Assembly: GCF_016801865.2 (NCBI RefSeq)
Contig: NC_068937.1
Location: 31,239,970 to 31,303,969 of the forward strand
Direction of reading: 5' to 3'
DNA: 64,000 nt
Origin: Culex pipiens pallens
Taxonomy: Eukaryota; Arthropoda; Insecta; Diptera; Culicidae
Shown here: in pieces, positions 44,184 to 55,060 of the stretch
Position numbering within the stretch: position 1 is the first letter of the stretch
Layout of the letters: each line of letters begins with the position of its first letter
The notes under the pieces: model-generated
Databases searched by the model: none
What the model saw: only the letters and a program-made list of their open reading frames with translations
What the model was told of the DNA's origin: nothing
Translations under genes and position numbers: made by a program

Positions 44184-45729
44184 GGGCGGCTCGCGAGATT
44201 TTCCATTTGGGTTTTAAGTAATTTAAGTGTTTTTGCAGTGAAGGTGAATAAAATGGACGAAATATTGAACGAACTACGAAAAATCGACTCGTCTGTTTTG
44301 CGGGGACACTCTAGCTATTCATGAAGTGTTTGGACATCTTGGACCTGCTGCTACCTTTTTTGCCGAATTTGTACCATCGATCGACCTTCATTCAAGCGAG
44401 AAACTGCGGGAATACTGAATTAATAATCATAAATTATAACTGATAGCTGTCAAAATAACATTAACTCGACGGCAACATTTCAAAAGGCATCATGTACATT
44501 TTGACATTTTCTGGGTTATGGCATATTCTGAAAGTACTCCTAATAAACTACATCTCCACCAAAAATGAGCAAAAGTTACTTCAGTGAAGTCCGTTTCATA
44601 ATGAATTTAAATGAAGTAACATAAACAAAATCTCTGGCATCAGCAGTCCCTGTTTCTATAGCCTTGTCAACCTGTCAAATAAAAGACTACATGAACCTTG
44701 CGACGGAAAAAAGCATCATGAAAAAGACGCCATGTACATTTGCTGACGAAAACGAATCATAGCAAAACTTTCCCTCCGCTTGCAAAAAGCGCCATGTACA
44801 TTCGGCGAAGAAAAACGAATCATAACAAAGGGTGATATAGACATTGGTGATTTCAAAAGAAGTTATGTTTGTTTTTTCTTTAATATAGTGAAGAAAACAA
44901 TGTTTTATTGAATATGGATAATCAAGTATCAATAAAAGCAACGTTTTTCATCGTTTGTGATCATAAGAACATCTTCTTTGGCTTTTATATTATTGTACGA
45001 TCAGTACCTAGCTGGGCTCGGTCGTTGGAAACGACCGACGAAATAGGCGGCGGGCCAGATGCGCCCCCCCTCTCCTTCGTCTCACCATCCATCTGCAGTT
45101 TTGTTGACAAACAAACGGAGCACGCGGTCGCATGATGGTGACATCGAGCCAGAATTAGGAATGATCATGTGATTAAAAATGAAAGTTTTTTCATGAAAAA
45201 TAATATTTTTCCGACTGAATAAAATTTTTTCGAGCATGTTCAAACAATTATTCCGGATTGCGGGAAAGGTGATTGAAAACCAAAATTTTAATCCATATTT
45301 CTTTATAAATTGAACTTTTTCACTCCAATTGGGAACCCCTAGGTCTATCCACGACCGTTTCCAATAACGGTGAGAAGATGCCAGAAATTCCAGCTACCAG
45401 CTAAATTGAAAAATGATGCTCAACATTCAAATGCGTTTTTCTCAAAACGCTTGGTTTGTACATGATGCTTTTTGAAATGTTGGCGTCGAACTGCAAACTC
45501 AGTATATTTTACCGAGCTGTCGGCAAATCGTTTCTTCCGTGTTTAAAGTATGTTTTACTGAGTACTCATTAAAAATAGTGTGATTTAGAAAACACAGATT
45601 GCTATTTAGAGAATCTGTCGAATCGGAAATATTTTAGAAGCTTTTCTTCAACAAAACTAAACTAAATCAGATTTTAATTCAGTGTAAAAAATATGATTAC
45701 AATTTTCAAATTAACAATAATGAAGGTGG
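44184..45729. other. Non-coding DNA
   Basis: Two near-direct repeats of gacgccatgtacatttgctga (44728) and gcgccatgtacattcggcga (44788) are seen. No gene. Confidence 0.4.
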
Positions 45730-45733
45730 AATT

Positions 45734-46058
45734 GGGTACTAAAGCCCTATGCCAATTTTTATGTACAACGGTAAAAAACACGATTAAAAACCATTTCTGA
45801 TCACTTTTTTTCATTTTCATGCAAAATTTTTTTTTTACAAGACAACATTTTTTCGATGGATCAACTATGGTCCCCTTGGAACGACCTGTCAAGTAGGAGC
45901 TTTTCTGTCAAGAAGGACCGCGAGGTTAATTTTTCAAAATTGATTTAAAAATCCATTTTAAGCTCTTTATGGTCGTACAAAGGGTCATTGTACTCAGAAA
46001 AATAAGCTTTATCGCTGTGAACAATAATATCAGCAATCTAAGCTTCATTTTAGGACCC
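45734..46058. mobile_element. MITE A, unoccupied copy
   Basis: 325 bp. The ends GGGTACTAAAG and TTTTAGGACCC are flanked by aatt on both sides (45730-45733, 46059-46062). It lines up with the outer pieces of the nested stack at 8409-20924 and so serves as the empty-site reference. Non-coding. Confidence 0.8.
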
Positions 46059-46384
46059 AATTGCGAAACAACTCAAACGATTCAAGATTAAACTAAATTT
46101 GCTTCAGAAATTTTTTTTTATCTAAATTATTTATGATTTATTAGAGTCCCAAATTTATGATTTGCTTTGTTGATCTCCGTGGAAATAGAAAATTTTAAAG
46201 CTATTTATATTGTGTTGATGGTTAAAATCCAAGGGGGTGGTGCCAGAACAAAGTGCCCCCTTCACCCCTCTCGTAACAAAATTACCATACAAATTAATAA
46301 AAAGTCTAATTGTCTCGGTAAAAAATTGTGAAGAAAATATACAGTTGATTGAAGAATAACCTTCCATCAGATGGGGAAGTAAAA

Positions 46385-46640
46385 CGTCGGTCCCGGCCTT
46401 GGTTGTTGTTAGGTCATTGAGTCATTCCAGGTGTAGGAGTCGTCACCATGCCAAATAACACACCAAACCAAGCCTGCTCCGGTAGAATCGCTGGCGGTGG
46501 TTGGACTCACAATCCAAAGTTCGTCAGTTCGAACCCTGGGGTGGAAGGTTTCTTGGAGTAGAAAGTGGTTTGGATGCCCTCAAGCCTTCGGACTCCTAGG
46601 CTCGAGCAGAAATTTGCAATAGAGACCACAAAAGACCTGG
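46385..46640 (+). mobile_element. tRNA-derived SINE-like sequence
   Basis: 46485-46550 has an A-box-like ggtagaatcgctggcggt, anticodon stem ttgga/tccaa around ctcacaa, and a B box gttcgaaccc. It lies downstream of gtcccggccttggttgttg, probably part of the same element. Related to the piece at 25950-26175. Confidence 0.55.
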
Positions 46641-47059
46641 GGGTCGTTAATATGGATGGTTTGATTGATTTTTGAAGAATAATTGAAAATAAAGTAGAAG
46701 AAATCTTCGTATGCTTGGCAGATTAAGCAGAGCGATTCTCCATCCAACTTGCCGATTTTCACTTTTCAAACAATTTGTTTTGCGAAACTGTTGATAGAAA
46801 TTTACTTGCCCACTTCTTATTGAGCTATTTATCAATCGATTTCATTTGAAAACACTTTTTAGACAGCTGTAGTTGAACGTCAAAGTGCTGAGATGGCAAC
46901 ATTAGAGCCGCAATAAGGGGTCGTGCATAAACCACGTGGTCTCCTTAGGGGGGGGAGGGGGTCCGAAATCCGACCGAAAAAAAACTTGAAAAGCCATGGG
47001 GGGGAGGGGGGTGGTTGACGGCTGACCACGTGGCCTTTAAAAAAAATCTTTTCTTAAAA

Positions 47060-47903
47060 AAATACGCGCTTTGAATTTACTTATATGCATACATTTTTTG
47101 TTACACTTCAAAACCATACAATTATTGTGTTTAAAATTATTACTTATATTTCAATGTCATAATATTTTCCAATTCAATATTGAATTATATATTTCGGCAG
47201 ATTCATATCAATACTTCGAGCCTGTAATTGAATGTACACTTTTTAATACTCATGTAACTAAATACGTTTTGCAAAAGTTTAAAAGCTGTTAAAAAATAAA
47301 GTGACAGTATCCAAAGTTAATATACACTAAAAAATGCGTACCAAAATGCAAACACAATTTCATTTTTTTGTTGATGGTATCAAGTAGCTAAAAATGTCCT
47401 TGCAAATTTGCATTGAAAGTAGATGTAGTCTTCGATAGTTCTATTTTGGAACAACTTAAAAAATAAATATTGCTGACAATTTTATAAGATTTTCGTAACA
47501 AGGCAAAAAACTAAATATGTATTATAAATGAAGTGTCTAAAAATGATTCTCTGCGAAAAAAAAAAATCAAAATCTCAGAATTTAGCTAATTACCGTAGCT
47601 GGTCCTATAAGTGATCGAAGAATCTTAATCGAAAGATTTTCTTTTGACACTTAAAACAAACTCAAGATATCTTGTATCTCCTCTCTCATGCAATTTTTTT
47701 TAAGTACAAAGAAACTAAAAACCCCAATTTCTGGATTATCGCGCAAAATTTCAGATTCACTACCTCATTTGCAAGTGAAACGTCTAACATTAAAAAATAA
47801 CCAGTAACGAAAAAACGAACGATACATACTTTAAGATTCACCAAAAAATTTGATGAATATTTTGGTCTAAACGATATTCCTTATTTCATGGGTTACACAA
47901 TTC
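47060..47903. other. AT-rich non-coding DNA
   Basis: Nothing recognisable. Confidence 0.4.
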
Positions 47904-48257
47904 GGATTGTTATATTACATAACATTTCATTGGCGTTCAGCTCGAGGACCAGCTGCAGCAGTACGGTACGTTGTCCCGGAGTTTGTTTTACACGCCCACA
48001 CTCACACACAAATACACAGTTCAATAAAATTATACCTTTTAAGTTGAAAAGTGTGGTTCTGTGATTTTTACTAGCCTATCCGTATTTACCTGAATCCGCC
48101 TAGTAGTTCGTGCCGACCCTGAGTGATGAGTAGTCAGTAGCTTTGGTCTACGACTACTTTTGAGTTGATGGTCTTTTGTCCTGGAAAGGACTGAGCTAGC
48201 CGTCCTTGATAACTGACCAAAGTCATAAGTTTCAATTGGGGATTGTTATATTACATA
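47904..48257. mobile_element. Insert between 18-bp direct repeats, LTR-like
   Basis: ggattgttatattacata occurs at 47904-47921 and 48240-48257. Between them lie a caataaa signal (about 48022) and a T-rich stretch, then aattgggga directly before the second repeat, which looks like a polypurine tract. It may be an LTR remnant with a second LTR start, or a retroposed piece with an 18-bp target duplication. Confidence 0.4.
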
Positions 48258-49190
48258 GAGAAAAACATTGTTTTTGTTTCTCAATTAATTTAAAGATTAA
48301 AAAAATAGGGGCCAAAGGTGCCCTTTCCTGAAAATATTAGTTTTTATTTAATCTGAGAAAATATACTATACCCTCAACTTCATATTTGAGATAAAACCAC
48401 TCAAATATATAGACACATTAAAATAATTTAAGTTTTAAAGATTCACTTAATTTTCAAATGCCGATATCAATTTGTGAAATAAATTTCAATACAATGCCGT
48501 CAAGATCAACATAAATAAAATTCATTAAAAAAGATGGAATGGTACTTTCAACCCGCTGATTCTCGGGCATAACTCAACCAACCGGGAATTTTTTTTTGGA
48601 GTGAATTATAAGGATGTCTAGATGATCCTTAAACTTTGCAGAACTCGATATGATCAAATCTGTAATTTATGCGATCAAAAACGTCGTTCCAACTTTTGTT
48701 TGCTCTAGTGAAAAAAATCGCCCGAAAATCCGAGGAGACAAGCCCGAAAACCTGTGAGTTGGAGTTACCGTTCCAACGTTTTAGGGAGGCTTTGGCTTCC
48801 GTGTATATTGGACATGCGTTGGGCGTCCCAGTGTTAATAATTTCAAAGATATTGAAAAGATTGAAAAATTAACTTATTTAATATTTTTTTGTATTTATTT
48901 TGAGGTAATATCTCCAACCAAAAGTTGGTTCAAAAATCTTAAATCGTAGATTTAAACAACTGAAAAAAAAATGTGAAATAAATTCCAAATTTTAGCTCAA
49001 TCTTTTTTAAATTTATCAACACACGTAGTCGATAGCAAAATCAATTTAAAGTAAGAGTAAGACTTAAACAATTTGGATGTCCATGACTAAAGGAATGATT
49101 TTTAGCGCGTTGTCTACAACTTTTCCAAAGCCACGAAATCGATTTTCGAGTAATTCTCTACAAAATCGGTCTTTATTCTTAAATTTTATT
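48258..49190. other. AT-rich non-coding DNA
   Basis: Nothing recognisable apart from short frames without domains. Confidence 0.4.
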
Positions 49191-49268
49191 TTGACAAAGA
49201 ACTTTGTCTTAGGGCTCTATACAAGGGTAGCAATCCAGATTTTTCGCGAAGCGAAATGTAACGCGTAG
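49191..49268 (+). repeat. Palindrome-containing dispersed repeat, copy 1
   Basis: gacaaagaactttgtc (a near-palindrome), then agggctctatacaaggg, and ttcgcgaagcgaaatg. The same order occurs at 49838-49975 and 62941-63075. Confidence 0.7.
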
Positions 49269-49837
49269 AAGCAAATTTTCGAAAAAAGTGCAAGATTTCA
49301 AACGATTGTATCTTTTTTCCCTCTCGACTAATTTGAACGTTTTACCCACCAAACGAAAGGGGAAGACTTACTTAATGATCTTAAAACATGTTTATTACAG
49401 TACTTATTTATTTAAGTACTTAAAAGTTAACATAAAACTACTAAATAATAGCGAACGCTGATTGGTCAAGCGCAACCTTTCCCGAACACATTAATCAGAT
49501 TCAAGTATCTAGCACTTAGCAAATTTTGCCTTGCCTCCTCCTTCCGTGGAACTGTCACGCGAGAATGTAGCACCATGGTTGCAACATGCCGTGCGATACT
49601 ATTTAAGTTAGCACTTAGCCTCAGACAAATTCAGTGCCTACCGAGGTTTCATCCGAAGCGGACCTCGCGTTGGTTGTTTAAATGCTCACACATACATTCG
49701 CACACTCACACAAAGCACTGTTTAGGTTCCAACTCGGAAGGGTTTGTGTCTAACTTGAAAGGGGGTGTTTTTCGGCAGCTTACTCAAGCAAAAGAAACCA
49801 ATTTTAATGTTTTTACGTGTATTTATTTGAAAAACAT

Positions 49838-49975
49838 TTTGACAAAGAACTTTGTCCTAAGGTTTCTATACGTGGTGTCAATCCAAAATTTTCGCGAAGC
49901 GAAAACGTTACGTGACGAATTCCCCTCTCGGCAAATTTCCCCTCTTTTTGGTGCACGCTGGTTGGATGAACGAAC
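49838..49975 (+). repeat. Palindrome-containing dispersed repeat, copy 2
   Basis: Same motif order as copy 1, followed by cccctctcggcaaatttccc, which copy 3 shares. Confidence 0.7.
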
Positions 49976-50239
49976 GTTTCCCAATCAGTCAATCGAGAGA
50001 CGTGAGATTGATGTATCTAAAATCACCCCCACTCCACCTCATAATTTTCGGATCGTCGACGAGCCAACAAAACTCGGCTCGGTCGGTCCTAAAAATTCAT
50101 TCTATTGCTGGACGTCGACGAGAACACATCAGAAGCAGATGGCCTGGTGGCCCGGTAGCAGACGGCCTGGAGGTCTGGGAGCAGATGGCTTGGAGACAAG
50201 GACCAGCTAAGACATGGTAGTCGCGGGAGTCGATCATTG

Positions 50240-52890
50240 GAACTGGCCACCACCTGGACTGGAGTGGCCGGAGGCCCCAGGGATGTTCCGATGGGGGGAC
50301 ATTTTCCGGACCGTAAGAGTTGGAGCAATATGGGTATCAAACTTTATGGTTTTTGCTACTGGACATGAAATTTGACATTTCGGCAGTAGTGTCCACAATC
50401 CGGAGTGGCCGGAGGCCCCGCGGATGTTCCGATGGGGGGACATTTGCCGGACCGTAAGAGTTGGGGCAATATGGGTATCAAACTTTATGGTTTTTGCTAC
50501 TGGACATGAAATTTGACATTTCGGCAGTAGTGGCCACAATCCGGAGTGGCCGGAGGCCCCGCGGATGTTCCGATGGGGGACATTTGCCGGACCGTAAGAG
50601 TTGGGGCAATATGGGTATCAAACTTTATGGTTTTTGATACTGGACATGAAATTTGACACTTCGGCAGTAGTGGCCACAATCCGGAGTGGCCGGAGGCCCC
50701 GCGGATGTTCCGGTAGGGGGACATTTGCCGGGCCGTAAGAGTTGGGGCAATATGGGTATCAAACTTTATGGTTTTTGCTACTGGACATGAAATTTGACAT
50801 TTCGGCAGTAGTGGCCACAATCCGGAGTGGCCGGAGGCCCCGCGGATGTTCCGATGGGGGACATTTGCCGGACCGTAAGAGTTGGGGCAATATGGGTATC
50901 AAACTTTATGGTTTTTGCTACTGGACATGAAATTTGACATTTCGGCAGTAGTGGCCACAATCCGGAGTGGCCGGAGGCCCCGCGGATGTTCCGATGGGGG
51001 GACATTTGCCGGACCGTAAGAGTTGGGGCAATATGGGTATCAAACTTTATGGTTTTTGATACTGGACATGAAATTTGACACTTCGGCAGTAGTGGCCACA
51101 ATCCGGAGTGGCCGGAGGCCCCGCGGATGTTCCGGTAGGGGGACATTTGCCGGGCCGTAAGAGTTGGGGCAATATGGGTATCAAACTTTATGGTTTTTGC
51201 TACTGGACATGAAATTTGACATTTCGGCAGTAGTGGCCACAATCCGGAGTGGCCGGAGGCCCCGCGGATGTTCCGATGGGGGGACATTTGCCGGACCGTA
51301 AGAGTTGGGGCAATATGGGTATCAAACTTTATGGTTTTTGCTACTGGACATGAAATTTGACATTTCGGCAGTAGTGGCCACAATCCGGAGTGGCCGGAGG
51401 CCCCGCGGATGTTCCGATGGGGGGACATTTGCCGGACCGTAAGAGTTGGGGCAATATGGGTATCAAACTTTATGGTTTTTGATACTGGACATGAAATTTG
51501 ACACTTCGGCAGTAGTGGCCACAATCCGGAGTGGCCGGAGGCCCCGCGGATTTTCCGGTAGGGGGACATTTGCCGGGCCGTAAGAGGTGGGGCAATATGG
51601 GTATCAAACTTTATGGTTTTTGCTACTGGACATGAAATTTGACATTTCGGCAGTAGTGGCCACAATCCGGAGTGGCCGGAGGCCCCGCGGATGTTCCGAT
51701 GGGGGGACATTTGCTGGACCGTAAGAGTTGGGGCAATATGGGTATCAAACTTTATGGTTTTTGCTACTGGACATGAAATTTGACATTTCGGCAGTAGTGG
51801 CCACAATCCGGAGTGGCCGGAGGCCCCTCGGATGTTCCGATGGGGGGACATTTTCCGGACCGTAAGAGTTGGGGCAATATGGGTGTCAAACTTTATGGTT
51901 TTTGATACTGGATATGAAATTTGACATTTCGGCAGTAGTGGTCACAATCCGGAGTGGCCGGAGGCCCCTCGGATGTTCCGATGGGGGGACATTTTCCGGA
52001 CCGTAAGAGTTGGGGCAATATGGGTATCAAACTTTATGGTTTTTGATACTGGATATGAAATTTGACATTTCGGCAGTAGTGGCCACAATCCGGAGTGGCC
52101 GGAGGCCCCGCGGATGTTCCGATGGGGGGACATTTGCCGGACTATAAGAGTTGGGGTAATATGGGTATCAAACTTTATGGTTTTTGATACTGGACATGAA
52201 ATTTGACATTTCGGCAGTAGTGGCCACAATCCGGAGTGGCCGGAGGCCCCGCGGATGTTTCGATGAGAGGACATTTGCCGAACCATAAGAGTAGGGGCAA
52301 TATGGGTATCAAACTTTATGGTTTTTGATACTGAATATGAAATTTGCCATTTCGGCAGTAGTGGCCATAAACCGGAGTGGCCGGAGGCCCCGGGGATGTT
52401 CCGATGGGGGGACATTTGCCGAACCATAAGAGTAGAGGCAATATGGGTATCAAACTTTATGGTTTTTGATACTGGATATGAAATTTTACATTTCGGCAGT
52501 AGTGGCCACAATCCGGAGTGGCCGGAGGCCCGGGGATGTTCCGAGGGGCGGGGGTACATTTGCCGAACCATAAAAGTAGGGGCAATATGGGTATCAAACT
52601 TTATGATTTTTGATACTGGATATGAAATTTGACATTTCAGCAGCAGTGGCCACAAACCGAAGTGGCCGGAGGCCCCGGGGATGTTCCGATGGGAGGACAT
52701 TTGCCGAACCATAAGAGTTGGGGCAATATGGGTATCAAACTTTATGATTTTTGATACTAGATATGAAATTTGACATTTCAGCAGAAGTGGCCACAATCCG
52801 AAGTGGCCGGAGGCCACGGGGATGTTCCGATGGGGGGACATTTGCCGAACCATAAGAGTAGGGGCAAAATGGGTATCAAACTTTATGGTA
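50240..52890. repeat. 141-bp tandem satellite, about 19 units
   Basis: Units start at cggagtggccggaggcccc near 50401, 50542, 50682, 50823, 50963, 51104, 51245 and so on, 140-141 bp apart. The first (about 50262) and the units beyond 52200 are more diverged. The most constant parts are atgggtatcaaactttat and acatttcggcagtagtggcc. In the middle, three-unit blocks repeat. Because 141 is a multiple of three, the minus strand has open frames over 350 codons made of 47-residue repeats; these are not considered genes. Tandem arrays of this unit size and copy number give rise to abundant piRNAs in culicine mosquitoes, so a small-RNA locus is a fair hypothesis. Confidence 0.97.
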
Positions 52891-54650
52891 ATTATGAATC
52901 TAGTGAATCTTGGGAAATTTGGACCAGACAATGTAATCGAAAATTTCAACAACCATCTTGCAAAGTTCTTTGTCATACTGGTCATGTGTAACATAACCAC
53001 CTGCACCTTTTTTTGATTTTTTTAATCCGTCTGAAACCTTTTTTGGTGCCCAAGCCGTTTTGCATCATTAGTTTGTCCATATAGTTTTCCATACAAATTT
53101 GGCAGCAATGAAAATTAAAAAATCTGTATCTCTTGAAGAAATTTTTGGTCGATTTGGTGTCTTCGGCAAAGTTGTAGGTATGGATAAGGACTACACTGAA
53201 AAAAATGATAAATGGTAATTTACCTTGCTGATTTTTAATTTCACTTTTTGTCACTAAAACATGATTTGCAAAAAAACATTATTTGTATTCTTTTTTAATT
53301 TTGCCAACTTTTCAGAAATTTTCAGAACGGGCAAAAAATCGAAATATTGACCGCAACTTAATTTCAATTTTATTTTTCGATGTAAAATCGAATTTGCAAT
53401 CTAAAAGTACATTAGTGAAATTTTCATAAAGTGCACCGTTTTCAAGTTATAGCTATTTTTAGGTAACATTTGTTTTAAAATTAGTTGCAGTTATTAATTA
53501 TTAAAATTTAGTGCCTATGTTTGCCAAATTTTGAAAAAAAAATTTGAAATGCTGAGAAAATTCTTTGTTGCTTTGTTTCTAAGATATTGCCATGCAAAGA
53601 TTTTAAAACAGAAAAATGGATGTTTACTACCCAAACAACCCATAATTTTCTTATGTCGATATCTCAGCAACTAATGGTACGATTTTCAATGTTTATAAAT
53701 AAAACTTTCGTGAAATTTTCCGATCTTTTCGAAATCAATATTTTCAAAAAAAAATTAAGACTAACATTTCAAAAGGTCGTAATATTGAATGTTTGTCCCT
53801 GTCTCTGATTCTTGTATGGAGAAAAAATTAAACAGCTCGACTTTTTTGGACACACTGAATCATTGGAATCAATCATGCTTAATTAAAAAGAAAAGTTGCT
53901 TTAGTTTGGATTTTCATGAATGTTTGGAATAAAATAAATATTAACTAGGAGCTTTCATAACTCGATATTTTCCTTAAAATAAAATGACATTTTTTTTTCC
54001 TGAAACAAAACTTTTCTATTTATTTAATTTCGATTTTTAAGAAAATATTTTAAAGCGCATTTAAATTAAATCACGAATGCTGTTTATATATCAAAATAGC
54101 TTTAATTTTTAAAGCATATTTATTCTGGATGCAATTAATTGCACTGCAATTCCATAATTTTGAATACATATTTTGCTTGTTTTGTTGAGAGCATTTTTTA
54201 CTTTCTGTACCATTTCAATGAATGGTTATACTGTTATTATTTACCTTAAACTTTGTGATATCATACTTTTTTCACTTTTTTAAGTGAATTTGTCTTTTTT
54301 TTATATATTATTAAATTGGTTTTAATGGTGTTACAGCACCTACACAAATTAAAATGTTTTCTGTTTGACCCAATGTCACCCCCTATAAAGGGTGAGTTTG
54401 AGTTAATTTTAAAACGATTGGCATTTATGATCGGTGTGATTATACTAGCCATATTCTGGGAAAATGTTGGTAAATTCAGGAGCATTCCCCAACAATATTT
54501 ATTTCGATATAATTTGAAATATTTTTATTGTGATAAAATAACAACAGTAATATCGTTTTTTGACCAAAAGTCACCACCACTGACGGTACATCATTTGTGG
54601 ATAAACATTTTTGAATTCTATACTTATTTTGTTTTTTTTAAAGATTTTTC
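52891..54650. other. AT-rich DNA with dispersed repeat pieces
   Basis: 53100-53215 contains tggtcgatttggtgtcttcg and gcaaagttgtaggtatgg, which look like mosquito dispersed-repeat sequence. The rest is AT-rich. A 174-codon frame (54316-54840) runs into a transposon end and is not called. Confidence 0.4.
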
Positions 54651-54871
54651 ACCTGAGAGGAAAAAGCCACGTGGCCATATAGGGGGGGGGAGGGGGGGTT
54701 GGCGTGAAACCACGAAAAACCATGAGGGGGGAGGGGGGGGGTCAAAAATTCTCCAAAAAAAGGCCATGTGGTTTATGCACGACCCCTTAAAGTTAGATGC
54801 AGTTCCCCTATACAAAGTATTTGCTGTAATTTTAGCATAAGATTTAAGTAGGTAATAGACTTAAGGAAATA

Positions 54872-55060
54872 TTAGACTACGACAAACAAACAAACAAACT
54901 TTTTGACATTTTGGCAATTTTCCTTAATTTGTTAGCAGAAACGTCAGCCTGCATACATTTGGCTTTGTTTGCAAGTTTGCCGCAAACAAGTTGACGAGTT
55001 TGACGAACTGTCAAACACAAAAAAATGTGCTAGTTTGTTTGTTTGTTTGCCATAGTCTTA
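54872..55060. mobile_element. MITE with caaacaaacaaac ends
   Basis: Left ttagactacgacaaacaaac and the inverse of right caaacatagtctta-type end (gtttgtttgccatagtctta) bracket about 190 bp, with an inner inverted pair tttgtttgcaagtttg/caaacaagttgac. A single end of the same family lies at 22928-22950. Confidence 0.7.

Larger units (their letters stand above)
46914..54789. mobile_element. 7.9-kb interval bracketed by inverted terminal sequences
   Basis: The left edge taaggggtcgtgcataaacc and its inverse at 54770-54789 are followed inward by G-rich (left) and by C-rich-on-complement (right) stretches and a second cacgtggcc motif on each side (to about 47035 and from about 54665). This could be one large element, or two solo ends of a common MITE family that happen to face each other. 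The interval holds the 141-bp satellite. No transposase is seen. Confidence 0.4.

Noticed and set aside
50778..53006. Two minus-strand frames of about 355 codons as repeat-protein genes
   Set aside because: They are the 141-bp satellite read in the one stop-free frame. There is no start context, signal peptide or unique sequence, and G-run changes break the frame.
54316..54840. 174-codon plus-strand frame as a gene
   Set aside because: It runs from AT-rich repeat into the G-rich end of a transposon (poly-Gly translation).
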